Assembly (NCBI RefSeq): GCF_029978005.1
Contig: NZ_JARKOZ010000039.1
Coordinates: 1-32,941 of the forward strand
Reading direction: 5' to 3'
Source of the DNA: Solidesulfovibrio sp.
GTDB taxonomy: Bacteria > Desulfobacterota > Desulfovibrionia > Desulfovibrionales > Desulfovibrionaceae
Length of the DNA: 32,941 bases
The notes under the pieces were generated by a model. The model was not told the DNA's origin, searched no databases, and was given only the letters and a program-made list of their open reading frames with translations. Of this stretch, positions 21,938 to 28,807 are shown one piece after another. Numbering within the stretch: the stretch's first letter is position 1; every line of letters begins with the position of its first letter. The translations under genes were made by a program, and so were the position numbers.

Positions 21938-22831
21938 ATGATCGATGTCAATATGCTAGAAGCCCTGGGCTCAGTCCTTGAACATGGTGGTTTTGAAAAA
22001 GCGGCGAAGTCTTTGTTTATTTCACAATCTGCAGTTTCACAGCGAATCAAACAGCTAGAAGAAAGCATTGGGCAAGTTCTAATTGTGCGCTCATCTCCCC
22101 CAAAGGCAACTCCTGCTGGAAAACAGCTGCTAAAATACTACAAACAAGTCAAATACCTTGAAGAAGATGTATTGTCCCGATTGGGTTTTGGTTCCAAAGA
22201 AAGATATTCAATTCTGGCAATCGGAGTAAATGCCGACAGTCTTTCTACTTGGCTTTTTGATATTGTTAATGAATTCTTTAAAATTAACAATGTATTATTT
22301 AATTTGATCGTTGATGATCAAGAAGAAACTCATAAGTTACTTAAGGACGGCGACGTTGTGGGATGCATAAGTGCAAGCAATGTCATTGTCCAAGGCTGTT
22401 CCTGTGATTACCTTGGCGCTATGCAATATAAATTTGCTGCCAACCCCACATTTTGCAAAAAATGGTTTGACAACGGTATTAATTATATCAGTGCAACAGA
22501 TGCCCCAATTGTCAACTTCAATACGAAAGACACCATTCACCACCAATTGTTTAAAAATATTTTTCAAAAAGTTCCTAGTGAATTCAATTCACATTACGTT
22601 CCATCCCCAGAACAACTATTACGCGCAGTAGCAAGTGGATTGGGGTATGGAGCAGTACCCAGCATTCAAGCTGAAAGCTATTTTCGAGCCGGTGAACTCA
22701 TAGATCTTTTCCCCGGGATATATGTTGATATTAATCTTTACTGGCATTATTGGAATATTGATCTCCGATTTTTAAAAAAATTCACAAAATCCCTAACTGA
22801 GCAGTCAAAGCTCGTTTTAAAACCTTATTAG
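21938..22831 (+). CDS. LysR-family regulator of the ArgP/LysG type
   Basis: The protein has 297 residues, the family length. The N-terminal winged HTH reads GGFEKAAKSLFISQSAVSQR followed by IKQLEESIGQVLIVRSSPPK. The RSSPP (RTxPP in ArgP) and TPAGKQLLKYYKQV stretches, then ILAIGVNADSLSTWLFDIV, are the marks of the ArgP/IciA/LysG branch, and NADSLxTW lies in its effector pocket. In known members, Lys or Arg binding controls an amino-acid exporter (argO or lysE). The divergent EamA gene takes that exporter's place here. The C-terminus (AGELIDLFPGIYVDINLYWH) also fits ArgP. Composition is AT-rich, matching the surrounding cargo. Confidence 0.88.
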   Translation: MIDVNMLEALGSVLEHGGFEKAAKSLFISQSAVSQRIKQLEESIGQVLIVRSSPPKATPAGKQLLKYYKQVKYLEEDVLSRLGFGSKERYSILAIGVNADSLSTWLFDIVNEFFKINNVLFNLIVDDQEETHKLLKDGDVVGCISASNVIVQGCSCDYLGAMQYKFAANPTFCKKWFDNGINYISATDAPIVNFNTKDTIHHQLFKNIFQKVPSEFNSHYVPSPEQLLRAVASGLGYGAVPSIQAESYFRAGELIDLFPGIYVDINLYWHYWNIDLRFLKKFTKSLTEQSKLVLKPY

Positions 22832-23045
22832 CGGTGCTGCTTTCTGCGTCATGAAAAGACCTCACCGCACCCAAAGCTTCTATAATAGCAGAGCATAACG
22901 TTTCAAGAGACTCCTCATGTATCCCAAGACAACCCTTGCTCCCGTTGTCATTTTCAAATTGTAATAAAATCATTTTCATTTCTGGAGAAATACGTGGCTG
23001 TAAGAATCTCACTACAAAAGGAATTACTGAATCGAACTTGTCCAT
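22782..23045 (-). CDS. 87-residue protein of unknown function
   Basis: I do not recognise it. The ATG (MDKFDSVIPFVVRFLQ) has AGGAGG a few bases upstream, a strong site that supports the start. The sequence is mixed helix with a cluster of acidic residues and two cysteines (GCLGIHEESLETLCSAIIEA). No signal peptide or membrane helix is seen. It follows the radical SAM gene on the same strand after 53 bases and may be its partner. Its last 50 bases overlap the 3' end of the convergent LysR gene. Confidence 0.62.
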   Translation of the reverse strand: MDKFDSVIPFVVRFLQPRISPEMKMILLQFENDNGSKGCLGIHEESLETLCSAIIEALGAVRSFHDAESSTANKVLKRALTAQLGIL

Positions 23046-23098
23046 GCAACCTCCTATTCGCCTGTTATACATTCAGTACAACCACACAGCCACATGAT

Positions 23099-24241
23099 CT
23101 ACCTTAGGTAACTTGACAATAATTTATCCGCGATGATTTCTGCCACTCTGGCAGGCAGCGACGAAGCAATGTTTAGCGATTGCTCGTTGTATTTTTCCAT
23201 TTCATATGTCTTTGCACATTCACATTCCAAGCTTAACATTTCGTCAATGCTTTTGCTTACATTAAAAGAGTTTATTGCTTTATATAAATCCCCATTACAT
23301 CGATAACAATTGCTTACATAAAGCTGAGGCGTTGGATAGAATTCAAAGCCTCCTATGCGCAACTCAAAGCCCAAGTCTTCAATGTTTTCTTTAATCTCTT
23401 CAATTATATCTTTCAGTATCCATCCACTTGGAATACGATAGATCCCCTGTGAGTAAAAATAATCAACTAAAGTCCACTTTTGGATGCTGGTCGGCTCAAG
23501 AGAAACAACATCTGTTAGGTTGCGCAATTTTCTTAGACTCTCGACAACATCCGATATTGATTCTTTTATTGTTAGGAATAATGGCTTCACTGTAATGTAT
23601 GTCAGCATTTTTATTTTGTATTTTTTAACCAATTCAGCCGCTTTTGTGTAGTCGTTAAAGGAAAACCCTTTATTTATGCAAAGGTCACGCACAACTTCTG
23701 AGACAGATTCTAACCCCATGCCAATCTCTGCGGATGTAGATTTCAATAACTCGGCCATAACTTGCAATACATTTTCAGTGATAAACTCAGGTCTACTTTC
23801 AATTATAACATGCTTTATATGGTTGTTCGATTCAACTATTTTTAATATTTCTGCTAAGTCATGGTCACACATCTCTTCCCGACTTAATATTGATCCAGCA
23901 TTATAAATACATACAATTGGAAATTCTTTAAAATCATATTTTATATATTCACTTATGAACTGCTGAAGATGCGATCCTTCAGGCATGAGACCGCTTTTTG
24001 TTGTCCCATGATAATGGCCACACATGGAACATCCCCCATAATCTAACTTACACCATGAACATCCAACTCCACGTAAATAAAAAATGATACGCTTAACTTG
24101 TTTACCATCCAAGTATCCGGTGCTTATAGATGAATTTGCAACGGATGTTAATTTATAATTCTTCGGTGCATAGGGAGAATAGTTTTTAAGCTTTTGGATC
24201 ATATGAGTCAGTACGCGCTGACTATTCGTTTCTGCATTCAT
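23099..24241 (-). CDS. Radical SAM protein resembling archaeosine-pathway RaSEA
   Basis: The protein has 380 residues from ATG at 24241 (AAGGA seven bases upstream); an earlier GTG would add 21 residues. YLRGVGCSWCKLDYGGCSMC sits at residues 55-74: cysteines C61, C64, C71 and C74 give a CX6CX2C (or CX9CX2C) cluster site rather than the standard CX3CX2C, as in the RaSEA/TIGR01210 group (GCxxx-GGCxMCG). Further group marks are VIIESRPEFIT (146-154), IGMGLES (173-179), VKPLFLTIKESISD (218-231), GGFEFYPTPQ (298-307) and a C-terminal Cys set C312, C315, C340 and C342 (NCYRCNG, ECEC). Archaeal RaSEA works with ArcS on tRNA preQ0 to make archaeosine; no ArcS-like gene is seen here. The bacterial role is unknown. 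The gene is AT-rich and foreign. Confidence 0.82.
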   Translation of the reverse strand: MNAETNSQRVLTHMIQKLKNYSPYAPKNYKLTSVANSSISTGYLDGKQVKRIIFYLRGVGCSWCKLDYGGCSMCGHYHGTTKSGLMPEGSHLQQFISEYIKYDFKEFPIVCIYNAGSILSREEMCDHDLAEILKIVESNNHIKHVIIESRPEFITENVLQVMAELLKSTSAEIGMGLESVSEVVRDLCINKGFSFNDYTKAAELVKKYKIKMLTYITVKPLFLTIKESISDVVESLRKLRNLTDVVSLEPTSIQKWTLVDYFYSQGIYRIPSGWILKDIIEEIKENIEDLGFELRIGGFEFYPTPQLYVSNCYRCNGDLYKAINSFNVSKSIDEMLSLECECAKTYEMEKYNEQSLNIASSLPARVAEIIADKLLSSYLR

Positions 24242-24303
24242 ATTCCATCCTTTTGCTATCATGTAGGCAGCGATAACCAACAGCCATCGTATAAATTCAT
24301 GCA

Positions 24304-24332
24304 CATAAAAAGTATAATTAATACTTTTTATG
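24304..24332. promoter_or_regulatory. 12-bp perfect inverted repeat upstream of the radical SAM gene
   Basis: CATAAAAAGTAT and ATACTTTTTATG are separated by five bases. It lies 63 bases before the ATG of the radical SAM gene. It could be an operator or, given the T-runs, a bidirectional terminator closing the AT-rich block. Confidence 0.5.
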
Positions 24333-24676
24333 ATGTATCAGTAAATTTCATTTAAATTTGCTTGAGCTGCTCGAATAATTCTAGGAAAAATAAGCGGTTA
24401 AGCGCTCCCCCAAAGACCCTATTCTCTCGTGCCGGGCCATGAAATTTCATGAGGACTTTCAAACGAAAGGGCGAAATCGGCCCAACAGCGAGTTGGCGCT
24501 GAAGGAAAGTACCGCAAGGAGGCGGGTAGGCTGCTCGAGGACGGGCGCGGGGCCTGGTAGGTTAGCGACTTGTCTGTCGCCAATTGAGTGTAAATTTCAC
24601 CAGGGAGTCGAGGAGAATAGACACGAGACGTGTCAAATTGGGGGCTCAACTACTTTTTGCGAAATATCGCTTCCAC
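24333..24676. other. Decayed DNA between the AT-rich cargo and the IS fragment
   Basis: Composition changes back to GC-rich around 24400-24480. There is a 14-bp palindrome CATGAAATTTCATG at 24438-24451, and a related GTGTAAATTTCACC near 24589. No gene with a recognisable motif is seen. It may contain the end of another mobile element. Confidence 0.4.
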
Positions 24677-24975
24677 TGACCTGCCGTCATTCTTCGGACC
24701 AGTCAATTCTTGAGGGCGGCTCCGTGGTTTGAGGTACTGTCGAGCATCCGGGCAAAGGCCCCCGGCGTCATTTTACCGAGGCTCGAATGCGGCCGCACCT
24801 CGTTATACGTCCTGCGCCAATCCTCGATGACCACCTTGGCTTCCGTCCGGGAGCGGAACCATTCCATGGAGAGGCATTCGTCCCGGAATTTGCCGTTGAA
24901 GCTCTCGACCATACCGTTTTGCCAGGGCTTGCCGGGATCGATCAGGGCGACTTCGAGCCCTTGGTTCGCCACGGC
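24677..24975 (-). mobile_element. IS3-family transposase OrfB, C-terminal fragment with IS end
   Basis: The minus strand encodes GLEVALIDPGKPWQNGMVES, then FNGKFRDECLSMEWFRSRTE, then VVIEDWRRTYNEVRPHSSLG to a stop. These are the last blocks of the IS3-family integrase core, including the final catalytic Glu in MVESFNGK. The sequence TGACCTGCCGTCATTCTTCG at 24677 looks like an IS3-type terminal repeat. The N-terminal half and OrfA are gone. Confidence 0.82.
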
Positions 24976-25090
24976 TCGAACACTGGTAGCGCGTCCTGGA
25001 TCCGGAAATGGTCTTGGACGTTAAAAAACCATTCTTGTCATAGGTGAAGCTCGCGTTCCCGGCCGCAGTCAGGTGGTCTTCGCTGTCATG
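24976..25090 (-). pseudogene. Rhs/YD-repeat scar
   Basis: Reading toward the IS fragment, the minus strand gives HDSEDHLTAAGNASFTYDKN followed by GFLTSKTISGSRTRYQ. This is the YD-repeat pattern (YDxxxxL..A....YTYDxNGxL) of Rhs and related wall-associated or toxin proteins. Only about 35 residues remain, cut by the IS3 fragment on one side and by core DNA on the other. It marks a lost Rhs gene at the right border of the island. Confidence 0.7.
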
Positions 25091-25459
25091 GACATAGGCC
25101 CGGTGGCGGACGGTCGGCGCATCGCCGCCGCCACGGGAGCCGGCGCGGGCGTCAACCTCAACGGCCTCCTCCCCGCCGGCCCGAGCCGCAATGGCGTTTC
25201 CATCCTGACCGAGGCCGACACGGGCAGTGCCGTGCGCCCGGGGATTCTCGTGCGGGTGGAGAGGATGGTTGAGCGGCAAACGGCAGGCGGGCGCCGGCGC
25301 GGGCGCACCTTCACGGCGATGCGGGAAGGGTCGGCCAAGCGTACGGCGCCTTCGGACGGGGAGCAAGAGCCCCTTTGCGGGAGGGGCCAAATGCCGTAAA
25401 CTGATCCGAGTCCCGCCCCTCCGGGCGCACCGCATCGCCGCACCACAAGGAGCGCCGCC
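25091..25459. other. Region upstream of glcB
   Basis: This stretch is GC-rich and has an open plus-strand frame with core-like third positions (IAAATGAGAGVNLNGLLPAG, GVSILTEADTGSAV), but no start with a ribosome site and no family I know. It may be the stump of a core gene truncated by the island. AAGGAG just before 25460 serves glcB. No clear promoter is seen. Confidence 0.4.
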
Positions 25460-27631
25460 ATGTCAGACCGCATCGCCGTCGCCGGCCTGTCCGTCGAGAA
25501 AACCCTCTACGACGTCGTGGCCGGAGAAATCCTCCCCGCCACCGGCATCGCCCCCGAAGCCTTCTTCGCCTCCCTGGCCGCCATCGTGGCCGAGCTGGGC
25601 CCGAAAAACCGGGAACTGCTCGCCAGGCGCGACGCCATGCAGGCCGCCATCGACGTCTGGCACAAGGAACGCGCCGGAAAGGCCCACGACGCCGAGGCCT
25701 ACAAATGCTTCCTGGCCGGCATCGGCTACCTCCTGCCCGAAGGGCCGGATTTCGCCATAGAAACCGGGGGAGTGGACCCCGAGATCGCCTCCATCCCCGG
25801 ACCCCAGCTCGTGGTGCCCATCACCAATGCCCGCTACGCCATAAACGCCGCCAACGCGCGGTGGGGCAGCCTCTACGACGCGCTCTACGGCACGGACGTG
25901 ATCCCCGAGACCGGCGACGCTGCCAAGGGGCCGGGCTACAACCCGGCACGCGGCGCTGCCGTGGTGGCCTACGCCTCGAGCTTCCTGGACATGGCCGCGC
26001 CGTTGGCCTACGGCCGCCACACCGACGTGACCGCCTATGCGGTCGTGGATGGCGCGCTTGCCGTTTCTTTCGCCAACGGCCAGGTCGCGGGGTTGGCCAG
26101 GCTCGAGCGCTTCGCCGGCTACACGGGCGATCCCGCCTCGCCGGCAAGCGTGCTTTTTCGCAACAACGGCCTGCACATCGAACTCTTCTTCGACCGCTCC
26201 CATCCCGTAGGCGCGGCCAGCCCCTCGGGCCTCAAGGACGTGGTCCTGGAGGCGGCCGTGACCACCATCCTCGACTGCGAGGATTCCGTGGCCGTGGTGG
26301 ACGGACCGGACAAGGCGCTCGCCTACCGCAACCTGCTCGGGCTTTTTCGGGGCGAGCTGACGGCCAGCTTCGAGAAGGGCGGGAGGACCGTGGCCCGCGG
26401 CCTGGCTCCGGACCGGCTCTACGCCGCGCCTGAGGGCGGCGAATTGCTCCTGCCCGGCCGCAGCCTCCTTTTCGTGCGAAACGTCGGCCACCTGATGACC
26501 ACCGACGCCGTCCTCGACGCCAGGGGCGAGGAGATTCCCGAAGGCATGCTCGACGCCATGGCCACGGCCGCGGCCGGCCTGCATGACCTTAATGGCCTGG
26601 GAAGGCTTCACAACAGCCGGTCCGGCGCGGTCTACATCGTCAAGCCCAAGATGCACGGCCCCGAGGAGGTCGCCTTCGCCTGCGAACTCTTCGACCGGGT
26701 CGAGGACGCGCTCGGCATGGCGCGCAACACGCTTAAAATAGGCGTGATGGACGAGGAACGGCGCACCTCGCTCAACCTCAAGGAGTGCGTGCGCGCGGCC
26801 AGGGCGCGCATCGTCTTCATCAACACGGGCTTTCTGGACCGCACCGGCGACGAGATCCACACCGTCATGGAGGCCGGGCCGGTGGTCGGCAAGAGCGCCA
26901 TGCGCGCCGAGCCCTGGATGGCGGCCTACGAGGACGGCAACGTGGACGTGGGCCTGGCCTGCGGCTTTTCCGGCCGGGCCCAGATCGGCAAGGGCATGTG
27001 GGCCAAGCCGGACAGGATGGCCGAGATGGTCGCGGCCAAGATCGAGCATCCGCGCTCCGGGGCCAACTGCGCCTGGGTGCCGTCGCCCACGGCCGCCACG
27101 CTGCACGCCATGCACTACCACGCCGTGGACGTCTTCGACCGCCAGCGCGAGATCGCCGGCCGCGCCAGCGCCGACCGTGAGGTCCTGCTCAGGCTGCCGC
27201 TGCTCGGCGACGCCCGCCCCACGGCCGAGGAGGTCGTGCGGGAACTCGAAACCAACGCCCAGAGCATCCTCGGCTACGTGTCGCGCTGGGTGGACCAGGG
27301 CATCGGCTACTCCAAGGTGCCGGACCTCACCGACGTCGGCCTCATGGAGGACCGGGCGACGCTGCGCATATCCAGCCAGCACATTGCCAATTGGCTGCGC
27401 CACGGGCTTTGCGACGAAGGGCAGGTGCGCGATGTCCTGGCCCGCATGGCCGCAGTGGTGGACCGGCAAAACGCCCTGGACCCGGCCTACCGGCCCATGG
27501 CGGCCGATTTCGGCTCGAGTGTCGCCTTCGCCGCCGCCTGCGACCTCATCTTCAAGGGCCGTGAACAGCCGAGCGGCTATACCGAGCCCATCCTGCACGC
27601 CCGTCGGCGGCAGGCCAAGGCCCGAAGCTGA
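25460..27631 (+). CDS. glcB: Malate synthase G
   Basis: The protein has 723 residues, the length of the G isoform. It condenses glyoxylate and acetyl-CoA to malate. AAGGAG lies before the ATG. Family blocks are [76 protein letters not shown] and [19 protein letters not shown]. They continue with [60 protein letters not shown] and [19 protein letters not shown]. The catalytic Asp and Arg regions are therefore intact. No isocitrate lyase or glycolate oxidase gene is in the window, so the glyoxylate source is not shown. Confidence 0.97.
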   Translation: MSDRIAVAGLSVEKTLYDVVAGEILPATGIAPEAFFASLAAIVAELGPKNRELLARRDAMQAAIDVWHKERAGKAHDAEAYKCFLAGIGYLLPEGPDFAIETGGVDPEIASIPGPQLVVPITNARYAINAANARWGSLYDALYGTDVIPETGDAAKGPGYNPARGAAVVAYASSFLDMAAPLAYGRHTDVTAYAVVDGALAVSFANGQVAGLARLERFAGYTGDPASPASVLFRNNGLHIELFFDRSHPVGAASPSGLKDVVLEAAVTTILDCEDSVAVVDGPDKALAYRNLLGLFRGELTASFEKGGRTVARGLAPDRLYAAPEGGELLLPGRSLLFVRNVGHLMTTDAVLDARGEEIPEGMLDAMATAAAGLHDLNGLGRLHNSRSGAVYIVKPKMHGPEEVAFACELFDRVEDALGMARNTLKIGVMDEERRTSLNLKECVRAARARIVFINTGFLDRTGDEIHTVMEAGPVVGKSAMRAEPWMAAYEDGNVDVGLACGFSGRAQIGKGMWAKPDRMAEMVAAKIEHPRSGANCAWVPSPTAATLHAMHYHAVDVFDRQREIAGRASADREVLLRLPLLGDARPTAEEVVRELETNAQSILGYVSRWVDQGIGYSKVPDLTDVGLMEDRATLRISSQHIANWLRHGLCDEGQVRDVLARMAAVVDRQNALDPAYRPMAADFGSSVAFAAACDLIFKGREQPSGYTEPILHARRRQAKARS

Positions 27632-27664
27632 GGTCCGCCCCGGCATACGGAGGAACATGACGCG

Positions 27665-28120
27665 ATGCTGCCGACCAATTGGGTGAAGATCGGGCTGATG
27701 CTCCTGGCTTTTGCGCTGTCCATGCCCGAGGCGGGGATGCTGCACGCCTCCTCGGAAGGCGGGCACGGCGGGGACTCCAAGAAAAGCGAGAAGAAGGGCG
27801 AGAAGAAGGAGGCGAACAAACCCGAGAACGGAGCCATCGTCATCGGCCCCGTCACGGTCAACATCCTGAGCAACAAGGGCTTCCGCTTCCTCAAGCTGAC
27901 CATGCTCGTGGAGTGCGAGGACAACGCGGCGGCCGAGCGCATCACCCTGCCCGACGCCCGGGAGGAGCTGGTGCTGCGGCTCTCCACCAAGCTGGCCGAG
28001 GACCTGCTGACAAGCGCCGGCAAGATGGCCCTTCGCCGCGAGCTCATCGAGCTTTTCGGCAAGTACGCCGGCCCCGGAAAGGTGAAGAACATCTATTTCC
28101 AGGAGTTCGTCTTTCAATAA
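27665..28120 (+). CDS. FliL-like flagellar basal body protein
   Basis: The protein has 151 residues. GGAGGAAC lies upstream. An N-terminal hydrophobic segment (VKIGLMLLAFALSMPEAG) acts as signal or anchor, followed by a charged Lys/Glu-rich linker. The FliL domain follows: GPVTVNILSNKGFRFLKLTM, LREELVLRLSTKLAEDLL-like DAREELVLRLSTKLAEDLLT and KVKNIYFQEFVFQ at the end. FliL is an inner-membrane partner of the flagellar stator. The gene sits alone, away from other flagellar genes, 33 bases after glcB and 14 before an O-methyltransferase, so this may be a FliL paralogue. Confidence 0.82.
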   Translation: MLPTNWVKIGLMLLAFALSMPEAGMLHASSEGGHGGDSKKSEKKGEKKEANKPENGAIVIGPVTVNILSNKGFRFLKLTMLVECEDNAAAERITLPDAREELVLRLSTKLAEDLLTSAGKMALRRELIELFGKYAGPGKVKNIYFQEFVFQ

Positions 28121-28134
28121 AAGGAGGCCGCATC

Positions 28135-28737
28135 GTGTTCGAAGCCGTCACCGAGGCCATGGCCGCGCGCATGCGGGCCCTGGAAGACATCGACAGCGCC
28201 GACCGCAGCGACGGCACGCCCCACGCCAAACGGCTGCGCCAGGTCTCGCCCGAGACCGGCCGGTTCCTGGCCATCCTGGCCGCTGGGGCTCCGGCGGGCA
28301 ACTGCGTCGAGGTGGGCACCAGCGCCGGCTATTCCGCCCTGTGGCTGTCCCTGGCCTGCCGGGCCAGGGGCGATGTGCTCGTGACCATCGACCGGGACCC
28401 GGACAAGATGGCCCTGGCCGAGGAAACCCTGCGCCTGACCGGAACCGGCGACGTGGTGCGCCTGGCGCGCGGCGACGCCCTGGAGATTCTCGCCGGCTTC
28501 GACGACGTGGCCTTCGCCTTCGTCGACGCCAACCGCGACGTATTGTTGCCCTGCGCTCAACTCCTCGTCGACCGGCTGGTTCCCGGCGGTATCCTGACGG
28601 CGGACAACGTCATCAGCCACGCCCACGAGATCCCGGGCGTGGTGGAGCGCATTCTGGCCGATCCCAGGCTCGACGGCGTGGTGGTGCCCATCGGTTCCGG
28701 CGTGCTCCTGGCCAGGCGCGTCGGGGAGCGCCGATAG
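28135..28737 (+). CDS. SAM-dependent O-methyltransferase (class I, type 3)
   Basis: The protein has 200 residues. The start is GTG with AAGGAGG eight bases upstream. The SAM-binding loop CVEVGTSAGYSALWL (residues 57-71), the acidic end of beta 2 (VTIDRDPDKM) and FAFVDANRDV, then LVPGGILTADNVI, are those of the caffeoyl-CoA/catechol O-methyltransferase-like family. DAN instead of the usual DAxK metal-site segment is a small difference. The substrate is unknown. It is probably in one transcript with the FliL-like gene and is closed by the following hairpin. Confidence 0.88.
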   Translation: MFEAVTEAMAARMRALEDIDSADRSDGTPHAKRLRQVSPETGRFLAILAAGAPAGNCVEVGTSAGYSALWLSLACRARGDVLVTIDRDPDKMALAEETLRLTGTGDVVRLARGDALEILAGFDDVAFAFVDANRDVLLPCAQLLVDRLVPGGILTADNVISHAHEIPGVVERILADPRLDGVVVPIGSGVLLARRVGERR

Positions 28738-28741
28738 GAAC

Positions 28742-28768
28742 GCGGCCGGGGCGGGCCGCCCCGGCCGC
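28742..28768. terminator. Hairpin after the methyltransferase gene
   Basis: GCGGCCGGGGC and GCCCCGGCCGC pair perfectly (11 bp) around a 5-base loop, five bases after the stop and between convergent genes. There is no T-tract. Confidence 0.6.
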
Positions 28769-28807
28769 CTGAACCGGTTCGATCCTGCCGTTTTCGCCCG
28801 GCCCGCC

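Noticed and set aside
24439-24732. 97-codon plus-strand frame beside the IS3 fragment
   Set aside because: It runs into the IS end and shows no transposase or other motif; the palindromes there suggest mobile-element ends rather than a gene.
25073-25399. Plus-strand frame before glcB with core-like third positions
   Set aside because: It lacks a credible start and any motif; at most it is a stump of a truncated gene.
17931-25459. Direct repeat of the tRNA-Leu 3' end as the right attachment site of the island
   Set aside because: I looked for the T-arm and acceptor sequence (GGGTTCGAGTCCCCCC, CTTCGGCACCA) up to glcB and did not find it; the right end has probably been lost or lies elsewhere.
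25463-28117. 884-codon frame antisense to malate synthase and the FliL-like gene
   Set aside because: It is a mirror frame of GC-rich coding DNA spanning two genes; the plus-strand proteins are unmistakable.
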